From: Erythrocercus mccallii
Lineage: Eukaryota; Chordata; Aves; Passeriformes; Dicruridae
Direction: 5' to 3'
Length of the DNA stretch: 64,000 nucleotides
Assembly (NCBI GenBank): GCA_013397435.1
Contig: VZRG01003010.1
Location: forward strand, 1 to 64,000
Shown: positions 33,413 to 46,720 of the stretch, one piece after another
How positions within the stretch are numbered: the stretch's first letter is position 1
Layout of the letters: each line of letters begins with the position of its first letter
Translations under genes and position numbers: made by a program
Notes under the pieces: model-generated
What the model saw: the letters and a program-made list of their open reading frames with translations, nothing else
Database searches by the model: none
What the model was told of the DNA's origin: nothing

Positions 33413-36400
33413 TTTCTCTGGAGGCTGTTGAGAGAAAGGGAGGTTGTTCCTTGCCCTGTAAATCTGAAATAGGACCCAACATGCAGGACTGTTTCCTTTC
33501 AATTTAGTTAGGTAATGCAAACATGCACCCAGCTGGGAGGTTCTGTGGTACTGTTCCTCCCCTCCTACTTGGAGATGGGCAGTCAGATCATAGGCAGAAA
33601 ATGTTATCACTGGTCTCTGCTCCTAAAAAAATGAGCAGGGTTCTGACTTGTTTGAAAGTAGTCGGTCTTTGACATAGGTTAGCAGCCTTCCTCCTCCACA
33701 ACTGTGAAGGAGCTTTACTTATTCACCAGGATTTTTCCTTGATCTCTTCTTAAGACAATATGACACAAGCTGCCTTTAAGCCAGAGCAGTTTATGAAGTG
33801 CCACTCTAAACCGTAGTGAAATACTACTCAGCTTAAGTGTGAGAATCTTGTACTTAGGGCATCTGGCTTTCAACATTTGCCAGAATGCATATGGGGAACA
33901 TTTTCTCAAAAGTAATTATTGTGCTGGAAAAGGCAAGTCAGCCTCCCACCCACATCCTGTCATTATTTATTTTTCCCAAACTCACACAGCTCTTGGTATG
34001 CACATATTTTGAATCAGTGTTGTAGCCCGAAAGCGGGAAAAGGTGAGATGGGAAGCAAAACTGCAAGGCTCATAAAGACATTTATACTACACAATAAAAA
34101 TCCTATATTGGATTAGAGCCTGGATTAGACTAGCAGTATTAAATAGACTAAGGAGTTTATGAGAATTACATTTGAGTCAGGAGTTCTTGTTAAATTTTAA
34201 TGAGCATTTTCTCATTTTAGGATTGTTGGCATTTTCATTGGTGGTTTGTTTCCATATCTGGGTGGCAGACTGATCTATTCATTTACATAAGGAATGTCTC
34301 CCTCCCCTGCAGGTTCCAGCTCTCATCTTCAAAGCTGTGTTAACTGCTGTGATCCCATAGGCAGCAGTATAGTTGCAAAGAATAGCAAATAGTTAAATGT
34401 CTTGCTAGTAGTTTCTACTACCTAGATTTGGGGGTTTACTCTCTAAGTATCTTTTTTAATGGGTTACACTTCAAGGGTTGCCCAATAGAATTGTGTTCTT
34501 ATATTCTCTGTTGAGTCCTGTTTTGAAAAGGTTTATACATCTCTTTTCCAAATACATAAGTGACTTTTTCACTGAACTGTCCAGATCATTGAACCCTGCT
34601 TGTTCCCATATCTTGCGATACCCACTTAGGGCAGAAATTGGAGCACTGTCTGTATTTGAGGTACTGACTTCAGTTACCACTTACTGCTTTCTTCTCTTCC
34701 TCATAGAAAATTGCTCACCATTTCTTACATCTGTGAGCAACCATCCATGACTAGCCTGTGAAGGCAACATCTATTGTATATGAATGTACTGTTATCTGTA
34801 AAATAGTGTAGAAAACTTTCATTAACCCTAAAGTGGAGTTTAGAAGTATTTCTGACTAAGTTCTTTCCTCCTCTTATGCCTCTGAAGCAGACAGATCTAT
34901 CCAGCTGTGTATCAGCCATCTATGCCCAGGAAGGATGCCAAAATAGTGTAAAATGTCTTGGTGCAGATAGAGAATCCGAGTCAGTTGTGCCCCAGGTAGT
35001 GGCAGAGGGTCCTGTTGCAGAGCAGCCTGGTAACCAGAGACCACACAGCCAATGCCAGCTGGCTGTGGCAGCTCACATTTCAGCTACTACTTGGCAGTAC
35101 ATCGCCATCTGAACAAAGCCAGGACACACATTCCCCTTGCATTAGTTCTGCTGATCAGTAGGACAAACCCATCCCTTGGAGATACAGTGGCTCTGACTGA
35201 CTCATGTTTTTTTTCTAATTCAAACTCATATCATCATGCAGCAGTCTTCATTCTAATTCACTCCAATGTCCAGTTCCTTCCACAAGGTTTTTGCAGCTAG
35301 GTTCATGTTATGTTTCATAATTATTGGGATCTCTCCTTGCAGGGGGTGGTCCTGTGTCCCAGGATGGTGAGCAAGGCACCTACCAAGTTGTAGTGATAAC
35401 AAAATCTTACACAGATTTTCCATGGTACTAGGGGGGTTGTTGAGTTATTCCTACCTCAGTTCTTCCTTCCTAGTTTCCAAGTATTCATCCAGCAGCTGCT
35501 ACTTTGGGAGTGGGACTCCAGGGCCTTGTGTGATTAGCTCTCTGTTGCCAAGGAGCATCTCTGAGCAGTGAGGGCTCCTGGCCCATGGAACTACACACTG
35601 GTACATGTGCTTGGCCATGCCATGGTGTGTGGGGTGGCCACCACAGCTTCAGATTCAGAGCTCACCACAGTTTTCCATCTTCTCTACCCTCCCTGTGAGT
35701 TCAAGTGAGCCCATTTGCAGATGACTGGCAAATAAACTCACACCTTCATCAGCAGTGCCAAACTAGATCGTAAAAATGCAACAGGAAAAAAGCATTCCAG
35801 ATTAACTTGATTCAGTATTTCTGAGCACTGCTGATGTTAAATCAATACAGAAAAATGAGGCAAATACAGTGTTCTCCTAATTCGTGTGTATATAAGAAAG
35901 TAGGAATATTCTTTTGGTCTGGGGCTGCCCCTTAGTGTCCTGCTGAAGAACTGCTTCTTCCAGATCTCAGGTTAGCAACAACTGCCAAAGCTGTGGGGAC
36001 CAAGGGAGAGAAACTCCCTCCTGTCTGCTCCAAGGTACACCTGGATATTTCACTACTGCTTTACTACAGTGAGCTCTGTACAGGGGTCAGCATTGTCAAC
36101 AGCACACCAATCAAGAAGCATGATCATGAAAAATTATGGAGGAAAGAAATAACCATTGCACACAGCCATGTTAGCTTAGAGGTATAAACTCTGCAGAGAA
36201 TTTAAGTACTTAACACAGGTCAGTGTTAAAATAATGGGATTTAGGCACATGATTTTCTGAAGTCAGGCTTTATATTCCACTAATGGCCATTAATAACTCA
36301 TCCCAAACTTACCACCTGCAGAGGGAAAAAGAAAGTTCAGAAGCATTTAAGGTTAATGCTCCTTTTTGGAGGCAAATTTAGGGAAAGTCTAGAGTAATGT

Positions 36401-37139
36401 AATGGTCTCCAGAAATGTTACAGGAGCATTCTGCAAGCAGACATGAATTCTTATCCAAGTGCAATGAGATCAAGAAATCTCAAGAGGGCATCAAGAGCCA
36501 ATAGATGATGAAGGAAAGAAGGAAGGCTTAAAAAAAAAGTAAGGCCATGGCTGAAAGCCGAAGTAAGTATTTTGGATGTGGTTTTGCTGTGGTGGAGCTT
36601 GGAGAGGTTCCCAGAGGACAGAGAAAGAGGTATGTTGAAGGATCTGTCTCAGTCTGAAGTGAGGATAGAAGATGTTATCGGACAGATCCTCAAAACAAGA
36701 GGTAACAAGCCAGGATGGCTTGGAGCTCTAGAAGAACTTGAGGTGGATGAACAATGGGAGCCTCTGGCTCAGGACCACAGCAAGGAAAACTGGCTGGTAC
36801 AATGCCAGGTACTATCTAGAGAGCCGATGAACATTAGGTCTGCTGTCATGTTGGATAAAGAGGTAGAGACCCACCTGAAAACCAGAAGGGTGGGAACATG
36901 ACTAAACACAGTACACTGGGGACAAGTAGAGTCATAATGCAAATCTGGTGGCACTCCCTGAAGGAGTTCATCATGACTGACCTCCCTGATTACTGCCCAC
37001 CTTGTTCCCAGAAAGCATTCCTCACTCTTAAGGAAATTAGACTGCTATGGGATACAGTGAAAAGAATCACACAGGAAATGCCTAACTGAAAGATGGTTAA
37101 TAAAGAATAAATTATTGGGAACAGAAGGGAACAGAACAA

Positions 37140-37640
37140 GCAATGGGTCTCACAGGTACATGTTCTGGGGGCAGTGCTAATTAATATGGTCATTGGTGAT
37201 TTCAGAAAGGGAAGGAGAATGAATGGATACATTTTTTTTGTTGATACAAATTATACAGAGACATAAAGAAGTAGAAGTTCAGCTATAAAGGATGCAAGAG
37301 AACCTCACTAAATCAAGCAATATAGTGTCAGATAAGCTCTGAGTTGACTATGAGAATTCATGAATGAGATCTTGGGCTTACTTCAAGTGAAAATGTTGGT
37401 TCAGTAAGAGCCTGAAAACAAACAAGGCTAGGAAAGAAGTGGAACACAAAAAACCAGAAGTGTTTTCATGCCACTAAGTTCAAGGGAAGCCTGTTCATTC
37501 AACATCATGGCAGTCTTCTTGCCTTCATCTTACACTCAGTACAGCAGAATTATAAGAGCAGCAGAGAAACAGCTTCTATGTTAGAAAGGGCTAAATACAC
37601 AAGACATCTCAGCCTGCAGAAGTATGTAACTAGGAATGTC
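37140..37640 (+). mobile_element. Ancient CR1-like LINE remnant
   Basis: One frame near 37155-37211 reads VHVLGAVLINMVIGDFRKG. It keeps the spacing of the CR1 reverse transcriptase segment around LGxVLFNxxINDL. Farther along, GACATCTCAGCCTGCAGAAG resembles the CR1 3' motif that reads TTTAGCCTGGAGAAGA in younger copies. Heavy decay limits confidence, and the left boundary is unclear. Confidence 0.45.
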
Positions 37641-37708
37641 AAATTCAACATTGTGTATTCAACAGTGGCACAGAGAAGGTAAGAAGTAATTATTCATTGT
37701 GCTTACAG

Positions 37709-37752
37709 TATTCCCTGGATGTACTTACAGCACTCCCTGGATGTACTTACAG
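37709..37752. repeat. Tandem duplication, 2 x 22 bp
   Basis: Two adjacent units, TATTCCCTGGATGTACTTAC followed by AG and CACTCCCTGGATGTACTTAC followed by AG, differ at two of 22 positions. It lies just beyond the ancient CR1 remnant and has no evident function. Confidence 0.85.
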
Positions 37753-40700
37753 CTATTGCAGCTGCAGTTGCTCTGATCTGCTCCAAAAAAGTGAATTTCT
37801 GATGGTACTAGGAAAGGACCTGGACCAACCCTACAGGAGCAACACATGTCCCAGCAGGACCCAGCTTGAGCATTAGAGGCTGACTTGAATTAAGAGGCAG
37901 AGGCAGGTGTAGTTAAGGTACAGTTGATTTAATTGTCTTTAAAAGGAAATGAAATTAGTTGGTTGTTCCTGGTTTAATGAAGACCATAAATGGTCCAGAG
38001 ATATTCTGCATGCATGTGAAAATCAAGGACAGCTGAGATGGTGAGAAAGTCAACAGAACAACAGAGAAAGTCAACAGAAATAATTTCCTCCGCACACCTT
38101 AGAAAGTGGGGCTGCATGTTTTCTTTGCATTTGGAGGAGAAATTGATAATACACTATGGTGTGTAGATATACTCAAGTGTATCAGCCCTTAAGGCACCAC
38201 CCCTTCTGTTGTGCCTCCATCCTTCCCTTTGCAGGGCAGTAGCAGGAGCTCCTGGCTCCCAAAGCCCTGGCAGGTACCAGGAGCAAGCCATACCTCATGC
38301 AAGCCATGCCTGGCCAGTCAGGGAGTTCCTTCATGTCAAACAGTGTGATGGTCCCCGGGCTTCCTGTTGGTCTCCTGGCTCACACCCTGGCCACACACTG
38401 CCAGTCTCATACCACAGCCCTGTGTCACCTGGCGTGTCTGGTGCCAAGAGGCTTGGTATAAGCCCAGCATGGTGACAGAGAGCACACTTGCACTTGTGTG
38501 TCCCTGGAAACAGCACAAACACATTCTCAAGCCTTTGCCAGCACTTGCTAGATACTGCTGTTCTGATTCCTCTGTTTCACTTCTCCTTGCTGGTTTTATC
38601 CTTGCTTCTGCACCTCCCATGAGTAACACCTGAAGCCTTTCAGCCCCTGCATTTACAAAGGGACTCCCCTAGCTCTAGCAGCCTTCATCTCATCTCAGTC
38701 TGCAGCATGAGTTTCCCTTACCAGGTTGTGCATTGTTTCCCATCACCCTTCTATAGGAAATCTGTTTTCTGTGAGTGATCAGTTAGTTCACTTTCAAGTC
38801 TGCTGCATTAGATACACAAAATTAGCGTGAATGGAAAAAAATTAGCATTTCAGCAAACACCTTCAGTGCATAAAAACAAGGACACAGATGCTGGAAGAGA
38901 CAAAGCAAACACAACTGATTGCAGAGCTATTACTCAACCAATACACATAATGGTTAAATTATATCATCAAAAGTCGGGAAAAAAACAGAAATAAAATTAC
39001 CAAAGTGAATTAAAATGGGTGAGTAAAAGTTTTGAAGGATAGAAAGCCTACAAAGCAATTACACCGAAAGTGCACTGTATATGTCCCACTAAAGTAAGTC
39101 ATCATTTCTGCTGTAGAAAACAGCGCAGTCATCCACTAATCCACTTCTCTATTGCCTTCTGAAAGGATGTTATGTTTTATTGCTCTTGCTCCATTTCCCA
39201 AGTACTTCTATAACAAAGCCTTGAAAAAGGTGAGTTACATTCACAGCCTCCTCCTCATCTCCTCCTTGCCATGCTGAACAGTATTACACCTTTTTTCAAT
39301 GTGTCTTCTCTTTACTTCAAAGAGTGTCATAACACTGTTTAAATTCTTTCTTAACCACAGGACATTGTAGAGGTTGCATTCAGGCTCTGTGATTGCAGTA
39401 AGTTCTCCACATCTATTATCACTGAGAGTTTAATAACATTAATATTGTACCTTTTGAGAATATATCACTCTAAATAGAAATTCCTCCATAATCAGATTCA
39501 TATGAATTTTTGTTATTTGCATTTCAGATATCTGAAAATATCACAGTCCCTGAGCTATGGAAAGGAGAATGTCAGTGGCCAATACAATGTGCAACATTTT
39601 TGAATTTATGCTTTTGCTTCCCCTGCTAGTATTTTTTTTTCCTTTTTTGCAGTGATTTTAGAGTGGCATTAGATTTTACCTGTATGGGAAGTCTTTTCCA
39701 AACTAACTCTTTTGCCATCATTTAAAGGTTGTTTTAAAGTTCACTGTCACTCTGTTATTTCCAGTGAAAGCAGGACAATACATTGATGTATATGCAGAGA
39801 TTGCTGTTAAATGAGGTTTTAGGTGTACTTTTGATGATACAAAGCACTACCATTCCTGAATTAAAAAGCTTAATGATATCACTGTCCCTACTTGTTCTCT
39901 TTTTCTAGAATAATCTGGGTTCTTGGGGTAATTGGCAGATATAAGAGACTGGTGGGTTTGCAAGTTTATGCTACTATCTTTTTTCTGTTGTGTTGAGTTG
40001 GATATTTAAATACGTTCATTTTGGTTAAAAAGTGAAAGTATCCTTATTTTCAGATAGAAAGAAGCAATCTCAAATACTTGAGGTTGTTAAGACTCCTTGG
40101 AGTCATACCCTAGCAGAAGTATGTCAGAAACTAGTATTATATCATAGTGGCTGCTGCCTTAACTGTACAGACCCCTAATTATGGTACCTTTATTAATTAC
40201 ACACACTGTGACATTGAACAGTAACAGGCACTGATGTCTTTTATTTTAGGGATTATCTATGTAAAATTATGCCACTTGTGGAACTTTCCAACAACTAAAA
40301 TTAGACATGTTGCTGATCTGTTGCTGATCTGAAAGTTCCTAAATGATATAACAAATTATGTTGGGTTTTTTTGTCAGGTGACTGAGCCCAGGCATTCCCC
40401 ATTCTCCATTCTTCAGGGCACTGTCAAGAGAAGTCTGCAGTAAAATGAAAGGTGGATGCTCTCATTTCCTCTAATGATGCAATCCCACTAATGGGACAGG
40501 TCCAGCACTCTCAATACTTACCTGACACGATGGGCTGCAGCTCAAGAAATGCATCCCACCCCACGTTCTGCCCATATCAAAGAGATGAGGACTTGCAGAT
40601 CTTGCAAGAGTATTACAATTCCTCACTGAGGAAGATGAAAGTGTGGCAAAATCCAGTACAAAAAGGCTCTGCTTTTGCTCAAAGAATGATACCTTACTTA

Positions 40701-43700
40701 AGAAGTACATTTTTTTTGTTGAGTCCACTCTTGTGAAGCACCCACAGCCACCATCCTCAGCAGCACGAAACTATTTGTAACTACAATGGCCATGGTAAAT
40801 ATGCATTAAGTTACAGGTAGAAGTTGCAGGTGAAGCAACATTTCCACAATGAAAAGCTTCACATGGGCTCAGATGCTCTGGAAATAAAGACGGAAATCAC
40901 TGATAATTAACTTCTGCATGTCATACTATTCCAGAAATCTGGGGTTTACAAGACTTAGACAGTAATACCTCTTCTTGCTCAGATAAGCTTATGCTTTGGA
41001 GATTTGGTTTTAGCAGTGGTTTAAATCCAATAAAAAACAAAGGAGATTGAAAGAATATTCTGCTTCAAAAGTTACACTCTAGGAACCCCTTATCTCCCCA
41101 GCAATCTGCTTCCCTGATCCCAAACCTAGCACGGGTATTTAATATCACCTGTTAAGTCCTTCTTCTTCTCTTACATCAGATATGTATGTGTGTTTTGAAA
41201 TGGGGCATTACAAAATAAAGCACAGCACAAGGAAACAGGACTGTCTTTCACGCTTGTGCATTTGTTAAAGAGACTATGCAGTAACAGCTAGAAACAGAAG
41301 AGGGAGCCTTTAATCAAAGTATCAGCTCTGTTTGCAGATACTCAGTTAAAGCGTGATTCTGTCTGTGACACTCTTTCCCCAGATGAGGGACAGAGTCCTC
41401 AGCTAGTTCCTGAATACCACCGACCTCCTTGGGCTTGGCCTGACAGCTTGCTTGGCGTGTGACACGTTCCTCTCCCCTTCGCTGAGAAGCCGTGGTCCTG
41501 CACCACACCGTGTCCCTTTTGTCTGCCCAGACGGCACCATTTCCCAGCACTGCAAGCCTCCTGGAGCTAGGAGGCTGATACGCAACAGTGTGGGTGTGAT
41601 TTCAACGTGGGCTGTGTACTCCACGGAAACACCAAGAGCTAAGAACTTTGCATCTCTGACTTTAGTGCAATGGCTTCTGCCCCTCCTGGGAGGTGGGTGC
41701 TCTGGGTGGGGGGAAAGAGGCTGCCAGGCATAATGAACTACATTCTGCAGGTGTCTGCCTACTCATTTAGGATGCTCAGATACCGCAGCAGAGATGTGTG
41801 TCTTGAGTCCGCTTCTGATTACAAAATGTGAAGAGCTCTCAATTCAAAGAAGTAATATTCCCAGGAAGGAAGGAATTGCTGAGCAAAAAGGTACCATGAG
41901 TTCATGCTAAGGGAAACTGGCATCAGCTGGCATAGGATGTGTGCACACTAGAGTGACACTGCTACCTAAACAAGAACACAAATGGTCTCCTCAAGCCACA
42001 GTGCCCTGCGGAGCCCTCATTCTTCCCAATCACATCTGATAAGTCTGGTTCAGTGTCTTTGTGTGCTAGAACCAGCAGTGACTCTAGGGTTGGTGTTCAT
42101 GCCAAACACTATTTAAACTTAAACCACACACAGGAGATAAAAGGCTCTTGAAACAAGAGCTGCTGACATCTCTCTTTTCTAAAGGCCTGCTATCTTGATT
42201 TGAGGTGTAAGCAGTGGAAACCATGACCTTAGCAGCAAAGTCAGGCACTGCTATTTCCCCTTGTCTGGCAGACATATCTTCAGTCTGTGCTATCCCATGT
42301 CCTAGAGGCAGAATCTTCTCCATCCACCTGCCCATGCTCTGCTATAGCACAGTCACCAAAGTGAAGAGAGCTGGGGGTGGACTCTCCCTCTTCCCTCTCC
42401 CTTGCTGTCTCTTCTTCAGCACCTTCTTGGCTCCTGATGCAGAATTTGATTACACAGAGCCCACTGTGGGCTGACTTGCTAATGCTGGAGCCAGCTCTAC
42501 ATCCTTCAATAGCAAACCTGAACAAAGGCACCTACCTTCTTCAGAGACCTCAAACCAAACAGACCCTTGACAAGCAGTGCACCAGCCATTACCTTTAGAG
42601 ATTTCCTTTGTCATCTCCATTGCTGACCCTGATAACCAAAATGCCATGCTTGCTGGGAGTGCTGCAAGGCTCCTCAGCCTTGTCTGCTCCCCCAGGGTCT
42701 GGCAGCCACTCAGACATTTACTGAGCATCATCTTACTGGCTATTGTTGTATTCATGGCTCTGCCTATTTAATTAGTCATAGTGACACATGGAGCTTCCAG
42801 GCAACCAGCCTAATGCACATAACACAGTCTTCATAAATTATGACAGAGCAGTTCCATAACTTCCTTTCAGCATTTCATTTTACTATCAAATCACTCTCCA
42901 TAACAATAGCACACTTCACCCCAGCTCACAAATAATATCACCACAATACAGCCACCCCAGCATTTCCAGCTGTGCTCCTGAAATTAATGGAGACACATTA
43001 GTGACTTCAAACAAAAGCAGCAACTTCATTTAAATGGAATACAGCACTACTTGCCTCCAACATGTCCTGAATTAGTGCTAAGGGCTTGTCCTAGATACTT
43101 TCACACTTTGAATGATGTTATTCAGCTCATCCACTGACAGAAAGCCAGACAGGTTTGCCAGACTGGGATTTGAAGATGAAATGTCAAGGGTCATGTTGTG
43201 TCAATCTGAAAGTATGCACTAGTCCTGAGTCACCACCAGCTAAATCCAGGGAACACCACAATGTGGGGCTCCCTCCCGAGACAATGCAGTCATTTTGACT
43301 CACTGACTGCTACTTTTTCTTTATATCCCCGAAGTGTATGACACAGGACACTCTTCAGGACGTTAAGGAAACTCCTTCTAACCCATCAAACTTTATTCTT
43401 AAATTTATGTTCTTCAAATAAATTATTTCATTCATTTCCTCTTATTCAGTGGGTTAGCCTCTCCAAAGAAGCAGCATATCCCTTTGTTTTACCCATCTAA
43501 ATGAATCGTTTTCCCAAGTGGTTACATATGCAGACACAGGCTCCATGCAAATGAGCTCTACCTCTCCACTTGCTGCAGTCCACAGGATTATGTGATAGAG
43601 CAGTCCCCATTGCAGTCATTCAGCTGGGGAAGCATGGACCTAGCTGCTAAACCACAATATTATGAGTACATACTGTCCTGAACTCAGGCTCTGAGGAGAA

Positions 43701-45859
43701 AGCATGAATACTGATGGTGTTTTGCACTGCTACACTGCCATATAGCTAAAGGCAGCATAGCCCAAATGTTGAGGACTTCACTGAATTAAGCCCTTACTAA
43801 GCAACAGGAATTATATACATATAATGAACTGTGGGAGAGTATTAATCTCTTCTTCAAGAGATCACATGAACATTAAAAACCTGGTAAATGCTATAAATTG
43901 GGGAAGGGAACGGAAAGGGTATTATCAAATAAACAGCACTTCAGACATACTGAACTCTGTTCCCATCAGTTTGCTTCTTGAAGGCGAGGCACAAAGCTGG
44001 AGTGCAGTTGCTGAACCAAACGTAGCTGTTAACTGCAACAGAGATAGCCACTCATGTCACTCATGTTTGTTCTCAGATAGAGACCACATGATGCATGCTT
44101 GCAATTAAAACCCTGTCAGCTTTAAGAATTACTACACATTGATTTTTAGAACTGTCATAAAATACAGACATCCATCCTACCCATTGTTTCCCCAGAGGTC
44201 CCTGTACCAACTGACTGGTGTAATACCTGGAAGTGACCTACTCATAGAGCTGAGAGTTGTTATCAGGTATTTCTCTCAAGTTCCATGCACAGACTGGTCA
44301 TATTTAGGCTTTTCTTCTCCTCCCACATTCTGTTGCCTTCCTTCATTATACAAGTGCTCATTAATGCTCTTTACTGCATATAACACTTGAAACAAAGGAT
44401 TGAGGCTCAGTGCCTGTGTGCTACCTGCGTGTTATTGACATACAGACCTCCAAATACAGACCTAATGTTAGCAGCAGGACTCTTGCTTTATAACACACAT
44501 AACAATCCCATGGAGGTCAGGTGTAGCAAGTTCCACCACCGAGGTGCAGTCTCTAGGTTACAGCTACATTAGGGCTCCAGCCATGGGTCTGGTGATCAGA
44601 GATTGCACTCGTTCTCTCCTGTGGACTCTCCTATGCTCTGGCAAAGAGCAATATCCAGGTAAGCACCATGCTGACACAAGTTGCACATAGCATTCAACAG
44701 TTGTGAATGTTGAATGAACAATGTGGCAGGCAAGCAGGGTACCCAGAGACATGGGAGTGGACGCACTAGCTATCTCTGCATTTGGAATCCTGCATCTATG
44801 TTGAGGTATAAACATTGGAGATTGACTCCGACAGGATTTAGTCACAGATAATACAAGGCAGACCTTGGTACCACTGAGCTGACTCTGTACCACAGGAGCA
44901 AACCCAGGTTTTTTTATGAACTCCAGTGCAGCTGTGAACCTATCTCCATGTTCATGCAAATAGGCCTTTCTCCCTTTTCCTGGCCTCCACAGAGTTGGCC
45001 AGACCACCAGGGAAGCTGGTTCCAGACACATTTCAATGAGTGAAAAGTCCAAGTCACAAAAGCTAGCACTGGATCAGTGAGTCCTCACGGACTGATGGAA
45101 GTTGTCACAGCATCTCTGCACAGCATTCCATGCATCCTTCACAATCTCTAGTCTTTTTTCTATTATCTGAAGCATCTCCACCTCCCTTGGCCTGGATGAC
45201 AGAGAGCTGACTATGTAGCCAGCCTGTTGTACTGGTCCTGCTAGCAAACAGTGCCTGGAGAATGTTTACCTGCAAACCTAAAGAAGGTTATCACTCCTGA
45301 GACAAAACATGTAGGTAATACATACTGTCCTGGCTGTTGTCGAATCAAAATGATGATGACTACTGTGCTTATGCCATATTTAAGAGTGATGTTTACTAAC
45401 CACGTACAAAGAGCCTATGACAGACCAAATACATCTGTAATGAAACTTGGATCCCAAATGGCTGTTATTGTAGGCATTCTACTGTTTGATTCCCAGGGCA
45501 GTTACAACATGATGTGCTAAATATCTTCGGTCATCATACCACAGTCAGACAAAATGAATGCTAAACTTGGTGGACCCAGGTGGTATTCACAGAGGAGTTA
45601 TGAAATAACTAAAACAAAATAGCTGAATTAGTAATTGAAGTGTGTTATCTCTTGCCAAAATTATATCCAAATACTGGGAGCCAATGCTGTAATCAATAAA
45701 AGGTTCTGACATGTCAAGGAAAATATAGTTCCATGAGCTCAGTATATGTACTGAGCAGTTAGTGAAAAGTCTAAGGGACATGACTATGCAACTTCTTGAT
45801 CTTTCTGGTAAAAGTCACCACTGTTTTTTTCTGTAAAGAGAATTCTAGACTTAAAAACT

Positions 45860-46720
45860 TTGTGGAGTTTTTGGAGGAGGCCAAACACAAATGGAGAAGG
45901 GTGATCCAGTACATCCAGTCTACCTGGACGTCCAAAAGATTTTTGACAAAATTTCTGATCAAAGATTTTCAAATAAAGTAGGCAGGGAAGGTTAAAAAAG
46001 AGGTTAAAGAGGGAAGGTTGTTTTAGAATAACTGATTGCAAGGAAAGAAATACATGGTAGCAGAAAAAAGTCAGTCTTCACTATGCCAGTAACTTACTTA
46101 GTGTGGTGCCTGTTCTGCACGTTTATAAATGGTCTGAAGAGGGTAGAGCACTGAGGAACAAGTTTTCTGCTAACATTCTAACTTAGCATACAGAACTATG
46201 GCTTGTGAAATGTCTGTAACCAATCATGAGAAGTAATTACAGGCAGCTGCATGGAAACATCAGTTCATTGCTAAGGAGCTGAATATTAGAGAATACTGGG
46301 GAAGCAACACAGTGCAAAACAGAAGTCATCACTGTACCATCCACAGCTCAAATATTATGTGTCGTTTGGATACTGTGTATGGAAATGGGAAGGTCTCAGA
46401 TAAAGGAAACAAAACTATTGCTGAGAGTGGTTGACTGGGAAGGAACTGGCTATGACACCTCAATGTGCAAAGTACCTAAAAGGGAATATGATACTGGCTT
46501 ACAAAATTTCAAGTGGATGGACAAGTCAGGGACTTATTCATGTTATCTTCTCCTTTGGGAATGAGGAGCCACTCCATGAAGACTGTGGGTCCTGATTCAA
46601 AGTGAATAAAGTGAGACTGACAACATGACACTCAAATTAGGCTAGCCAAATTAGATTTAAGGAAATTCTCATGCTGAAAGTAGCAGGATGTTCAGACAGT
46701 ATGATGGGGAATGTGATTCT
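45860..46720 (+). mobile_element. Ancient CR1-like LINE remnant
   Basis: Bases about 45918-45962 translate to VYLDVQKIFDKISDQ, clearly derived from the catalytic-region motif VYLDFSKAFDTVSH of CR1-type reverse transcriptase, with the YxD aspartate kept. Downstream, around 46110-46150, TTTATAAATGGTCTGAAGAGGG resembles the FINDLxxG region. Near 46650, TTAGATTTAAGGAAATTCTC resembles the 3' UTR motif before the CR1 tail. Many stops and gaps are present. It is much older than the 3' CR1 fragments elsewhere in the window. Confidence 0.6.

Noticed and set aside
44564..45052. 162-codon minus-strand open frame, the longest outside F2RL1
   Set aside because: No domain, signal peptide or familiar motif. 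In 64 kb read in six frames, at least one stop-free run of this size is expected by chance. The upstream sequence in another frame (around 45070-45230) is also open but ends in a stop with no supporting splice site.
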